From Amaurobius ferox (taxonomy: Eukaryota > Arthropoda > Arachnida > Araneae > Amaurobiidae), in the NCBI GenBank assembly GCA_951213105.1, contig OX578139.1, positions 75,659,184 through 75,723,183 of the forward strand: a stretch of 64,000 nucleotides of DNA, read 5' to 3'. The translations under genes and the position numbers were made by a program. The stretch's first letter is position 1. Each line of letters begins with the position of its first letter. Shown one piece after another: positions 11,340 to 23,018 of the stretch. Under the pieces are notes generated by a model. That model made no database searches and was not told where the DNA came from. It saw only the letters and a list, made by a program, of their open reading frames with translations.

Positions 11340-12245
11340 TTTATCTCTTTCTAGCCTTCCTCCTCCCTTTCGTGTTTCAAATTTTTCTTCCTCAAACCCT
11401 TCCTCGTTTTCTAGGTTTAATTTATTCACAGATGGTCAAAACTGGATAATAATGTAGGTTTATCAATATGCATTTTCGAAAATGATCGACTGATCGAATC
11501 ATTATCCTTTAAACTTAGAACTGGAAACACAGTTTTTCAAGCCGAACTTGAGGCCATCAACCAGGCCATCCTCTGGGCCGGCAAAAACAATTTAAAAATC
11601 AACATCTTTTCGGACAGTCAGTCATCTATTTCGGCTTTTAAATCTATCAAGAATAAAACGAAATTTCTATCTAAAATTAAAACTAATGCTCACCCCTACA
11701 AATCATTTATTAACTTATCCTGGATCAAGGCCCATTCTAACATTCAGGGCAACGAAGTCGCCGATGAACTGGCCAAACAAGCTACGATCTCCGGCACCCC
11801 ACTCCTTATACCTTTTCCCTACTCCTTTTTGATTAATAATTATAAATCTTTCCTTCTTAAAAATTGGCAATCTCTTCTTAATGATTATATTTCCCCCCGG
11901 ACTCCTGACCCTGCCAGAATTCTAAACTATTTACCCAAAGTCAACCTCAATTTTCAAATTTATAACAAATTCTTAATCTATTTTTTAACGGGTCATGGTC
12001 CTTTTCTTGACTATCTTCATTTTTTCAAACATAAACGTTCTTCAAATTGTCTTTGTAATTCATATGGTGACGTAGATCATTATGTTTTTAATTGCCCCCA
12101 TACCTCAAAATTTCACTTAACCCGTCCTCCAGATAATCTTCGTGCGACATGGTTCTCTGGTGTCAGAACCAATAAAATTATTTTAAATAGGTTGAAAAAC
12201 TGTGTTTTAATTGCGAGAGAACTCTCCCATCAGGTTCCTTAGCAA
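11340..12245 (+). pseudogene. 5'-truncated LINE: RNase H and C-terminal zinc knuckle
   Basis: 3' end of an RNase H-bearing non-LTR element, oriented opposite to the neighbouring endonuclease fragment. FTDG (11410 onward) is followed by a one-base loss that shifts frame inside the DGSK motif. The RNase H domain then continues with FQAELEAINQAI (catalytic Glu present), FSDSQSSISAF and WIKAHSNIQGNEVADELAK (His retained). A second shift in a T-run near 11829 opens the C-terminal frame to 12242, which contains CLCNSYGDVDHYVFNC, a CCHC knuckle. RT and endonuclease are absent, so the copy is 5'-truncated and dead. Confidence 0.85.
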
Positions 12246-12960
12246 GCTTGGTGCCAACTGCTTTCAATTTTCTTCGGTCAATGTTGTCTACCCCCTGTTC
12301 CAGGCGTTTGTCTCTTATTGTTCCTGTACTTACACTTTTTGGTGTCCATCTTTTGTATATTTTGTTTCCTGTTTATATTCCTCTGTTGTATATATCTGTT
12401 TTCCCTGTGTTCCTCGGCTGTTCATATATTTGAAAGGCTTACCATGTACATGTATTGCTATATTGCATTTAACTTTGTCTTATCCGATTACCTCAACTGA
12501 TTGCATGTAACCTTTGTTCAGCCATGTTCTTTTTGCTTTCTTTTTGTTGGTTTTTACTGTATTGTCCCTTTTCCCGAGGTTGCTTGGATTCTTTTGGCCA
12601 TACGTTTTTACATAAATTTAATTTCATTTTAAGAAAATAACTTAATTTTTACCTCAAAATTCAAAATTTGTTAAAATCTACGTTTCTTTGCCCCCCCCCC
12701 CTTCCCACTGTATTTTATGTAAAACATGTAAAACTGTATTACTGTCTGTATATATATATACATATAAATATTTACCATGTAACCACTTTATTGAATTTTA
12801 AATAAATGCAGACTAAAACTTGGTGGCTGACCGTGGAGGTCGGTTTCGACTAACCTCTCCCGGCCACACATTAAACTGCCGTAAGCCCTAGGGTTGGCCG
12901 TGTGGTCTGGGCCTTCCACATAACCGACCGATCTTCACATTGTCACAATTTTGAGTAACC
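12246..12960 (+). other. Probable LINE 3' untranslated tail and GC-rich block
   Basis: Pyrimidine-rich sequence follows the RNase H frame, with an AATAAA-type signal near 12801. A GC-rich block at about 12820..12930 (GGTTGGCCGTGTGGTCTGG) closes the segment. It may be a SINE or the LINE's own 3' end; no box A/box B pair was convincing. Confidence 0.4.
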
Positions 12961-13639
12961 TTTCAGAAGCTTTGGGATAGTTTGTGTTTCGTTTTCATTC
13001 CAACATCTTTGACCTTCTTAGATTCAAAATAAAAAGCTTGCTGCTGTTTAAAATTTTTTACATAGCCAGGCCATTATACTAGCTTTTCAAAAGTTATAGC
13101 TTCTATCTTAACACCAGCCTCTATCTCAACACCAGCAACAATTAGATCCCGTATAATATATTGTTCCAAAAGTTCATGGAGTGAAGTCAAGAATTTGGAA
13201 ACATTTAATCCAACAAGCTGAACGCGGATGTTGAATTTGGACCCACTCGTGAATAACATTACATTTGCGATAAAATAATATTAATAACTTTCAACACTTT
13301 TTAATACTTTTTCTAATTTCAGCATTCAATATTAGTGCATGTGGAATCAGTTCAGCTTTCGTCACCCCTAGTGCAAACGAATCGACTTGTTCTGAGCCAG
13401 GTTTGCTCTACATAAAAATTAACAGAAGGAAGAAATATTTCCTAACTCACAGATAAGATGTCAATATCGACTAGCTTGACACCTAGATTTGTGACCTTGA
13501 CCGTTTAAAGGCGGAAAAGTCCTCCCCCTTACCTCCTTTATGAGCGCCCATTGCAAGGGCATATTGTGCAGCTTGTTTTTACGAAAGTTGGTTCAGACTG
13601 CTTTCGCTGGCTACATGAAAGGTGGTGGAAAATGTGAAG
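12961..13639. other. Unassigned inner loop of the foldback element
   Basis: No transposase motif was found. One minus-strand frame (13074..13259, 61 residues, MLFTSGSKFNIRVQLVG onward) has protein-like composition but no family that I recognise, and it has no supported start or splice signals. Confidence 0.4.
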
Positions 13640-15371
13640 CTCAATAAATCTGAAACGAATATATCTGAAATGAATAAAAGGAAAATCGTTGAGGTGCAAG
13701 CCGGTACAAACCGGTAGAAACGAATTACAAAAGAATGGCATAAAGACCTTTCTAAAACTCGTGAAATTTATTTTATGTCAACAAAGCCCGTTTTCGCGCC
13801 ACACAAATGAAAGCTTTATAGTTCAAATTTGAAAAGGGTCCGAAGAAAACTTTTTGCTGCACAAACCAGCACAAACGAAAGGCATAAACGTTTTTTGGAT
13901 ATTGATGTAATTTCTCTTATGTAAACAACAGCTGATCGTGAAGTTGGCCCCCCCGGGAAAAGAAACGTCTATAAATCGAAAACGAAAAGAGCACAAACGA
14001 AAATTTTTGCGGCACAAACCAGCACAAACGAAGCACAAACGAATGGCATAAACGTTTTTTCGAAATTCCTTTGATTTCTTGTATGTCAACAAACCCGGTT
14101 TTCCCGCCAAACAAATGAAAGCTTTATAATTCAAATTTGAAAAGGGTCCGAAGAAAACTTTTTGCTGCACAAACCAGCACAAACGAAGCACAAACGAATG
14201 GCATAAACGTTTTTTGGATATTGATGTAATTTCTCTTATGTAAACAACAGCTGATCGTGAAGTTGGCCCCCCCGGGAAAAGAAACGTCTATAAATCGAAA
14301 ACGAAAAGAGCACAAACGAAAATTTTTGCGGCACAAACCAGCACAAACGAAACACAAACGAATGGCATAAACGTTTTTTCGAAATTTCTTTAATTTCTTG
14401 TATGTCAACAAACCCGGTTTTCCCGCCAAACAAATGAAAGCTTTATAATTCAAATTTGAAAAGGGTCCGAAGAAAACTTTTTGCTGCACAAACCAGCACA
14501 AACGAAGTACAAACGAATGGCATAAATATTTTTTGGATATTGATGCAATTTCTCTTATGTAAACAACAGCTGATCGTGAAGTTAGCCCCCCCGGGAAAAG
14601 AAACGTCTATAAATCGAAAACGAAAAGAGCACAAACGAAAATTTTTGCGGCACAAACCAGCACAAACGAAGCACAAACGAATGGCATAAACGTTTTTTCG
14701 AAATTCGTTTAATTTCTTGTATGTCAACAAACCCGGTTTTCCCGCCAAACAAATGAAAGCTTTATAATTCAAATTTGAAAAGGGTCCTAAGAAAACTTTT
14801 TGCTGCACAAACCAGCACAAACGAAGCACAAACGAATGGCATAAACGTTTTTTGGATATTGATGTAATTTCTCTTATGTAAACAACAGCTGATCGTGAAG
14901 TTGGCCCCCCCGGGAAAAGAAACGTCTATAAATCGAAAACGAAAAGAGCACAAACGAAAATTTTTGCGGCACAAACCAGCACAAACGAAGCACAAACGAA
15001 TGGCATAAACGTTTTTTCGAAATTCGTTTAATTTCTTGTATGTCAACAAAGCCCGTTTTGGCGCCAAACAAATGAAAGCTTTATAGTTCAAATTTGAAAA
15101 GGGTCCGAAGAAAACTTTTTGCTGCACAAACCAGCACAAACGAAGCACAAACGAAAGGCATAAACGTTTTTTGGATATTGATGTAATTTCTCTTATGTAA
15201 ACAATGGCTGAGCGTGAAGTTAGCCCCCCCGGAAAAGAAAATGCTATAAATCGAAAACGAAAGAAGCACAAACGAAAATTTTTGCAGCACAAACCAGCAC
15301 AAACGAAGTACAAACGATTCCACTAGTTTTTGTCGTTTGTGCTTTCCACGGGGGGGCCAACTTCACGGAGC
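13640..15371 (-). repeat. Right foldback arm (inverted)
   Basis: Read inward from 15371 it reproduces the left cap and then the 319-bp units (marker positions about 15215, 14896, 14577, 14258, 13939). It ends in a degenerate unit (13640..13800). It lacks the 145-bp array present in the left arm, so the two arms have evolved unequally since insertion or since their last exchange. Confidence 0.85.
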
Positions 15372-15381
15372 TGCTCATTAA
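15372..15381. other. Right target-site duplication (TGCTCATTAA)
   Basis: Identical to 5650..5659; it immediately follows the inverted terminus CTTCACGGAGC. Confidence 0.85.
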
Positions 15382-15551
15382 TAGCATTTTGCTTAGCAGC
15401 CTAATTTGATTGCCTTAGAAATATCGTCATGTGATTTATTGTCTGTATATGGATGTCTTGAGTAATGAGTGGGTGTTATCAAAACAACTGTCAATCGTCC
15501 AGAGGTGTTTGACTTTATCACATGCGTGCATTATTATGACCAAAAAAAAAA

Positions 15552-16345
15552 AAAAATCTGATGTGAGTAACACATGACTCAAATTCATTTTCTCTTTATT
15601 TCTTCTTCAATATATCATTAAATTGAGTTTAATTGCACAAAATAACGCGCACAATTACTTGAGATTGCACCGAATTTGCAGTTTAAATTAAATTTTCGTT
15701 TTTACTTTGTAACGGGACGTATTTTTCAAGGGGGTGGGGTGGTAAAAATGTGAAAAACTAAAATATCTTGAGAATGGCCAGACCAAGAGTAATGGGCTTG
15801 ATCTTATTTTCTTCATCGTCAAAAATTGCGTATGGAACAGTTATTTAATTCATACATTTGAACACACATTATTTTAGAGTTTGGGGACTTTTGTGGGCCA
15901 TTTCGCTAAACAAAAGCAGGTTCATTTTCTTTTCTAAATCGTACCAAAATCTAATCTACACTAGGGTAACCTATATGTGACTTGTCTACCAAATTTTGTG
16001 AAATTTGGTCATTTTTTTAATTGCTAAAGTGACTTTTAAAGTTCGACTTTTGCAGGCCATTTCGCAAAAAAAAAGGCAGGTTCTTTTATCTCAACTCGTA
16101 CCAAAATCTATTTAGTACCAGAATCACCCACAAGTGACTTACGTATAAAATTTTACTGAAATTGTTCAATTAGTTTTTGAGTTAGAGTGGATACATACAT
16201 TACACAGCAGACACACGCACATAATAGACAGACGTCATGCTAAATTTAGTTCATGTTTTAAAGGTCCCAAAACGTTTATTTCCGTCGAGACACCATTCCA
16301 ATACTTTCCATATACATTACGATTACCATATAAAGTAGGGAAAGT
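15552..16345 (+). repeat. 0.8-kb hairpin-ended repeat, copy c
   Basis: The left end is AATCTGATGTGAGTAACACA. The interior has two related blocks with 'AAATTTTGTGAAATTTGGTC' and 'GGCCATTTCGC'. The right end is CCAATACTTTCC plus a palindrome ending GGAAAGTAAAA. It is the reverse complement of the 42840..46920 copies. Confidence 0.75.
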
Positions 16346-17100
16346 AAAAATCAAACCCCAATCGACTTTCTCATCTATATCATACAGCCTCAAAATTTGT
16401 AGATCCATCGAAAACTCGAGTTGCGATTTTCGACACCATTCCAATACTTTCAGTATACATTACCATGTAAATTAAGGAAAGTAAAAGTCAAACCCCAATC
16501 GATTTTCTCATCTATATCATACAGCCCCAAAATTTGTAGATCCGTCGAAAATTCGAGTTGCGATTTTCGACACTATTCCAATACTTTCCATATACATTAC
16601 CATGTAAAGTAGGGAAAGTAAAAATTAAACCCAATCGACTTTCTATATCTTTTATATCATACAGCCCTAAAATTTGTAGATCCGTCGAAAATTCGAGTTG
16701 CGATTTTCGACACTATTCCAATACTTTCCGTATACATTACTATGTAAAGTAGGGAAAGTAAAAATTAAATCCAATCGACTTTCTATATCTTTTATATCAT
16801 ACAGCCCTAAAATTTGTAGATCCGTCGAAAATTCGAGTTGCGATTTTCGACACTATTCCAATACTTTCCATATACATTACCATGTAAAGTAGGGAAAGTA
16901 AAAATTAAACCCAATCGACTTTCTATATCTTTTATATCATACAGCCCTAAAATTTGTAGATCCGTCGAAAATTCGAGTTGCGATTTTCGACACGATTCCA
17001 ATGCTTTCCCCTATACATTACCATGTAAAATAGGGAAAGTAAACATCAAACCTCAATCGACTTTCTCGTCTATATCATACAGCCCCAAAATGTGTAGCAA
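16281..17100 (+). repeat. 140-bp tandem array (amplified repeat end)
   Basis: The block GATTTTCGACAC recurs at 16424, 16562, 16702, 16842 and 16982 (period 138-140 bp), with a degenerate first copy near 16285. Each unit holds two potential hairpins: GTCGAAAAT...ATTTTCGAC (for example 16544..16571) and ACTTTCC...GGAAAGT. It continues directly from the end of the 0.8-kb repeat. The 64-residue frames are repeat translations. Confidence 0.9.
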
Positions 17101-18470
17101 ACAAACGTGCCGGTTGTAATGGACTTTTAAAGAAAAGACTCAAGCCAGCCCGAAACAGCGTTAGAAAACTCAAAACCCAAACTATAAAATTCCCATTTGC
17201 TGTAATAGACAGGAGTACATAACAAGTTTGGAGGAATTCTTCTAGTTTCTCCTTTTCTTCCCCACTTTGGTTTCAACTTAAAACTAATGCGTTTAAAACT
17301 CATTTACGGCATTTGTTTCGGATGTCTGGCAACTGAAGTTAAGCTATGAAACCAAGAAAATTCAGTTCAAGAAAATTTAAATCTTGATGGAGTCCCATTC
17401 CCTAGAAATTACGAGTGTCAATGAGGTTTAAACTGTTTAGGGACAAGAGGATTTATGGGAATATTTATTTACCACTCGTTGAAGTTACCAAACATTGAAA
17501 AGAGTAGAGATACCTTTCATTTCTTACCTCTTTGCATACACACATAGATAATCTATATTCTTTAGGTATCTATGGATCGAAATTCCGCCGGGTCTGGTCC
17601 TTCCAGGTATAATCTGCAATTCTAGCTCTTTGTGTCTAAATATGCAGTTATTGCACTTCATCGTGAGGCAGTTGGTTCTAATTTATTATTGTTGTGCAAT
17701 ATATTTGAGCACATATATTAATGAATATAATGTAAAAAAAAAGAAAATCTTAGGAGGAAGGGTAAAAAGTTTCGAGGACGGGTAAAAAGTTTCACTAGCC
17801 GTCTTCGTGGACGGGCTAGATTTTACCGATGAATTCGGTAAGCGAAATTCCCTAAGGTGATCCAGGGTATAAGTGTCCAAGGTGTTTACACTTTTCATAA
17901 TGCTCCATTATTCCGCCACAGAAACCCCAGTCATAGATGTTATGATGTTATTCACATAAAAATTTATGCATCTCTGCTTTAAATATAAAGCCATAAATTT
18001 CCATATTTGTTTTCTGTTTGGGTGTGGGAGTGGGGGAGAGTTACAAACAATATCATTTTACAGATAGGTTTAGGAGTTCTGAGGAGAGTTTTTTGCCGTA
18101 GACTTCATGTATAAGAATTTTTTCATGTAATCTAAAATATTCCATGTGTGGGAAACTTTGAGTATTACAAAAGCAAAATTTGGAAATAAGAGTATTATTT
18201 TATTATTTATTCATAGATCTACGAGAAAAATTATGAAATACAAAATAATTAATTAATAATTTTATTTTGTTTCATTTCCACTGATTTAAAATATCCGAGG
18301 TTCATATATTTTTATATCACGTAGTAAAAGAAATTGTCTTGTCTCATGTACGTGTCGTCTGTAATCAAAAATCGAAGTTTCGGACAACGGCGAAACTTAG
18401 TGCTGAACTTAGTTCTCTGAACAATACGGTTCGACGATAATTTTTTTAATTCAAATTAGTTTAACATTAG
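17101..18470. other. Unassigned single-copy-like interval
   Basis: No coding sequence longer than 70 residues and no RNA gene were recognised. Composition is somewhat less AT-rich around 17100..17900. Confidence 0.4.
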
Positions 18471-18690
18471 GGGGCTGGACAACCCAGTGGTTAAAACATA
18501 GGGAGTACACTTAGAATAACCCACGTTCGATTCCTGACTCTGATCAAACTGTTCCCGTGTTCTGAGTACATATTTATATAAGTGCTTGTACCATTCAAAA
18601 ATACTGCAAATGCCGCCGTTTTAAATGTCAGCAATAATCAATGAATATCCGCACAAATCCTTCTTTCAGGTCCTTCTATGGTATGCTTAA
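18471..18690 (+). mobile_element. tRNA-derived SINE
   Basis: It starts GGGGCTGGACAACCCAGTGG (box A region 18479..18490) and has box B CGTTCGATTCC at 18524..18534. The spacing and B-box sequence fit an RNA polymerase III type 2 promoter. The 3' boundary and target duplication are unclear. Confidence 0.65.
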
Positions 18691-18739
18691 AAGAGTGTTA
18701 ATCATTTTTTAAGATATTCACAGAAGAAAATGGAATACA

Positions 18740-19400
18740 TTTCAAAAATGGCGTCACCGCATCAAAAAAAAAAAAAATAATAATAATAAAAACAACTGGA
18801 TTATTCTATGTAACACATGAATATTAACTTTATGCTTATTATGTAAAAAAAAATAATGAATTAGACGATTTTTGAAATGCTAGAATTATCTGTTTTCAAG
18901 AAAATCTACATTTATAGACATTTAGGAAAATAGTTAATGTGATGGGATCTTTCGGGAGCCCTCCGACTCCGTACCGTCGAAATATTTGTCGAAAAGATGG
19001 AGAACTCTACACGCGTGTCCTTCTCTCAGATTTTTGGAAACAAATTATATTGTATGTATTAGAGAGTGTTGTACTTTTTTGTATGTATTAGAGAGTGTTG
19101 TCCTTTTCCAAAAGAGTGAGATTAGCTATGCTACAAAAATTTTATCTGTTTGAGCAAAATAAAAAAAAATTGGCTTAGTATTATATGTAATAAGTGAATA
19201 TTCACTCTATGCGTATTTTTAGGCAAAACAAAATAAATAGTCGAATTTTAGAATGCTCGAACTATCTGTTTTCAATTATAGACATTTAGAAATATAATTA
19301 ATGTGATGGGATCTTTCAAAAGCCTTCCGTACCGTAGTAATAAATGCTGGAAAGATATGGGGGCTCCACACGCATGTCCTTCTCTCAAATTACTTTCATC
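18740..19400. repeat. Diverged direct duplication (two ~260-bp halves)
   Basis: 18760..19030 and 19140..19395 share ordered blocks: A-rich tract, 'GAATATT' with 'ACTTTATGC' or 'ACTCTATGC', 'CTGTTTTCAA', TTAATGTGATGGGATCTTTC and 'GTGTCCTTCTCTCA' or 'ATGTCCTTCTCTCA'. No coding frame is shared. Confidence 0.7.
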
Positions 19401-19633
19401 TATTACACTATTCATGCACTTACAACATGTATGTTAATGCAAGGAAAAAGGGGTATAGTATCTTTAGTGCCTGTATTGCATATATGATGTATAATACTTA
19501 ATTTTTGGGTGTTGTTACAGGCCCATTTTTACCAGACATTCACACCATGAACTTCAATTTTCAATTGCTTACATTATATATGGAACAGGGAAATAGGGGT
19601 ATTTAATACATATTTAGTACCTGATTTATATAT

Positions 19634-19717
19634 AAAGGAATATTTCTCCAACCTAAAGGAATTTTTCTCCAGCCTAAAGAAATTTTTCTCCAGCGCAAAG
19701 GAATTTTTCTCCAGCTT
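19634..19717 (+). repeat. 21-bp minisatellite, four units
   Basis: Four consecutive 21-bp units of the form AAAGGAATTTTTCTCCAGC plus two bases, with one to three differences each. Confidence 0.9.
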
Positions 19718-19748
19718 AACGTTAAGTCTATTTTATTTTCACAAATGA

Positions 19749-19752
<4 letters not shown>

Positions 19753-19786
<34 letters not shown>
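19753..19786. repeat. (TA)n microsatellite
   Basis: Uninterrupted TA dinucleotides. Confidence 0.95.
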
Positions 19787-19789
<3 letters not shown>

Positions 19790-19792
<3 letters not shown>

Positions 19793-21701
19793 CATTTAAC
19801 TAAGGGACCTAATTAAACATTTTAGCTAAAGGATACATTGTATAATGTAGCCCACACGTAGAATTTAAAACAGATATGTAATTTATCTATTTCATATATT
19901 TATATGAAAGTTAAGTGTGAGGCACCACTATGTCTATTAGTAAGGAAAACTCTCCTTAGTAGATCTACTTTTGTAAAATCTATTATTTGGCTGTTGGGGC
20001 AGAGGCGGAGATTTTTAGAAATTAGAGAAAATTTAAGAGATTGGCAAAATACAAAATTTATTTTTTCTGATAAGACAGACAGATTCTCAGAAATATGTTT
20101 ATTTTTTAATGAGTAATATTGTCAACATGCCTTTATTATTGCTATATTATCATTTATGAAATTAAATAATTTTTCAAAACTTTAGGTGTTTTTCCTAAAT
20201 CTAAGTCATTGTCAGTTTCCCCATCTTTTCCATTTCTTATAAGTTTTCTAAATTTAGAATTTTCATTTATCCAGTTTCTTAACATTTTAAACATTTATTA
20301 TTACTCATTTGCTTAACCTTATTCTAAATCGTATCAATGTTTTTGTTATAGGCCTTTATAAGTGTTATACAATTGTTTTCAAGGTCATCATAAAAAATCC
20401 ATTTACCGTGAAGAATTCATATACTTTTTGTAGCAATTTTAAAGTCATCCCCCCCCTTCCATATAACACTTTAATTTTTCAAGAATATTTCAGCTTTAAT
20501 TGTATGCCAAAATTGCAGATTATTTCCGAATATGGCAGTTTCTTGAGTTTTCTCATCTTGATTTTTTTTTTACCTTTCCAAGCTAAATAATTTACTATTA
20601 TATATTCCGTTTCTATTTTTAAGAAAGGCGACCACTAATTTTTCTTTAATTTATGGGATTTTATCAATGAGTTTTGAAGATTTTAAATTCATTTCTATTG
20701 TTGTTTCTACCTTTTGATCGCTTACTCTATAACTTCTAAAAGATCTCATTCCCGATATTTCGATCATTTTCCCCGTTATATTATCGGACGTTATGAATTG
20801 AGCAACCCTCTTTATTGTAAAAATTCCCCAATATGTTTATTTCATAACAATTAAATTATTTTTCCTTTTGAAGGAATTTGATTTTTCTTAATATTTCGAC
20901 GTTTATGAATTAAAAAAATATCATTTTGTATCACTAAACACATATGACTTTTTACTAATTTTACCGATCAAAATAATGGGAGAGGGGGGGGGGGGGGACA
21001 TAAACCAACTTTGTCTGCGTCTGCAAGTAAGTTAAAAATCCATCGAATTTAACTTTGAATTGCTAAAATTGCTCTGAGCGAGAAACTGTCGCGCACCGAA
21101 ACTAAAAAAAAATGCGAAATTCTTAAGATCTATAGCTTCAAAATGAATATAAAATATGACTGATCGGAATTGTAGCCTTTAAACGCACTATTTTTGCCAC
21201 TCTCCTTCTTATTTACCGTATAGACGTTTATGGACAGTGCATATGTAGGTTAAAGTAGAACAACAATACGTCGTTGCGATATCAGAAATATGGCTCGGAC
21301 CCCCCCCCCCCGCCATTCCCAAAGTTGATGCCTTTTATTTGCTTTCGGCTCCTAAAGATGCAGCCTATAATTCGAATATAGGAGTCTTACCAGAAACTAA
21401 TGCATATAGATTATTATTTTTTTTAATTTATCATGATGCAAAATATGTTATAATGAATATTTAACCAATAGAGTTTCGAGCAACATATTAATTTTGACAT
21501 ATAACTTTAATTCCGATTACACATCCGCTTTCGGAAACACTTTAAAATTTGAGGCAGTTGTAAAAATGATGAAAGCCCTTAGTACAGCGTGTAAAGTTCC
21601 GCAAGGAGCTGGTGGGATCAAAGGATAGAATCGCCACCTCGGCTCCAGGTCATGTATCAAGACACATCCTATATATCTAAGGAATTAGACGGCTGTTAAA
21701 T
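19790..21701. other. AT-rich interval with homopolymer runs
   Basis: No recognised gene. A G-run at about 20981..20997 and a C-run at about 21301..21311 are notable. A less AT-rich patch at 21590..21650 has no RNA-gene signature that I could confirm. Confidence 0.4.
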
Positions 21702-23018
21702 ATACAAGAAAGATCAATCATGCTTAAAGCATTGATTAAGAAACACTTTCCAACTTCAATGCAATTTTATTTAAACATGTCTAAAATGTAATACATTCCT
21801 CGATAATATTTTAAAACTTCCCACAATAATACATTGATTTATTATAGTTGAAAACTTAAACATTCATCCAAAAAAATGAACTTCATTCAAATGACGGCAT
21901 TGAAATATAAATTGCCTGGTTTAAACAACTCTAAAATGTGATATATTACTCGGTAACAATTTTAGAATTATCATAATACCACGATAATTTATTATATATA
22001 AAAACTTCATCGAAAACAACTGAAATTCATTCAAATGACGTCATAGAAAAAATAACACGCCTGGCTCTCTCTAAAAAAGCAGCATTTCATTCATAAATAA
22101 TTTCCCGTTCATATCATTCATCACAATACTATAATAATTTATTTTATTTAAAAATTAAGACCATGGAGCTATAAGTAATTTAACTCTATGCTTAAAACTT
22201 CATCGCAAAAAATCGTCCTTCTCTCGGTAAATTCAATGAATATTTCTTTCATATCAGCTATGCAGACTCCATGAGCTAAATTCTTTTGCATTAAAAAAAT
22301 ACAGCAATTCCTATACAACTCATCCTACATATTTTGCTGGTTACATTTCACATAAGTGAAAAATAGGCTTCGTTAGAGAAATAATCAAAGTTGGATGCTC
22401 ATATTTAAACTCAAATATATTGTCATTGCGTTGTTTCAGTATGTAGATGCACAGAATTTAAGCGAAAATAAAGAGGTTTTACGACGAATACAACACTCAA
22501 TATGAATTAAAAAGAACTTTAAAAATGACGATTTTGAGATAAGATGTATGCCGTATTATATTTTGAAGTTGGTCACGTGATCGTTTCATATCATGGTCAC
22601 GTGATCGCTTCATGTAAGAGGTGTAATTATTATTTTAATTTTTATTTAAAAAACTACTGAATATATTTCGCTGAATTTTTTTATATATATTTTATGGAAC
22701 AATTTGAATATTACCTAAAATTTTCGAAGCAATTTGTGAAATTTAAATCCGCTTAAATGATGTTTGAAAAATTGGTCCCATTGGGTTCAATGTATTTCAT
22801 TTTTTCAACCCGGGTTCAATCCAAAACTAATTGGGTGATATTATTTATTTATATTCCCATAGGTCCTACAGACCGTCTGAACAACATACTAAAATTTCAT
22901 TTTGATTAAGTCATTTTTACGGCAATTATCGTGCTAAAGGACAGACAGACAGACAGACAGACAGACAGAATGAACAAAGAAAGTCATAAACACTTTTCAA
23001 CTTTGTTGTAAAGTGTTA
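21702..23018 (-). repeat. 1.3-kb interspersed repeat, copy 2 (most complete)
   Basis: Inverted relative to copies 1 and 3. It shows both ends: AAGAAAGATCAATCATGC on the left and AAACACTTTTCAACTTTG on the right. It carries two GGTCACGTGATCG sites (22571..22583 and 22595..22607) and a GACA microsatellite (22939..22967). No coding frame. Two of its ends are shared with 41493..42760. Confidence 0.8.

Larger units (their letters stand above)
5660..15371. mobile_element. Foldback-type (Mutator-like) transposon with tandem-repeat arms
   Basis: The outermost left sequence GCTCCGTGAAGTTGGCCCC at 5661 is repeated in inverted orientation at the right end (15371 inward), and the match continues, nearly identical, for hundreds of bases. 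Both arms then consist of the same 319-bp tandem units. The element is flanked by a 10-bp direct repeat. Long inverted arms made of tandem repeats plus an 8-11-bp target duplication define foldback elements, which in Drosophila are related to Mutator. Left arm about 3.9 kb, loop about 4.1 kb, right arm about 1.7 kb. No transposase was recognised in the loop, which holds two LINE fragments, so this copy is presumably non-autonomous. An alternative is an inverted duplication of a satellite, but the flanking duplication argues against that. Confidence 0.85.

Noticed and set aside
5661..15371. CRISPR-like regular repeats
   Set aside because: Repeats are contiguous long units without unique spacers, in a eukaryotic context.
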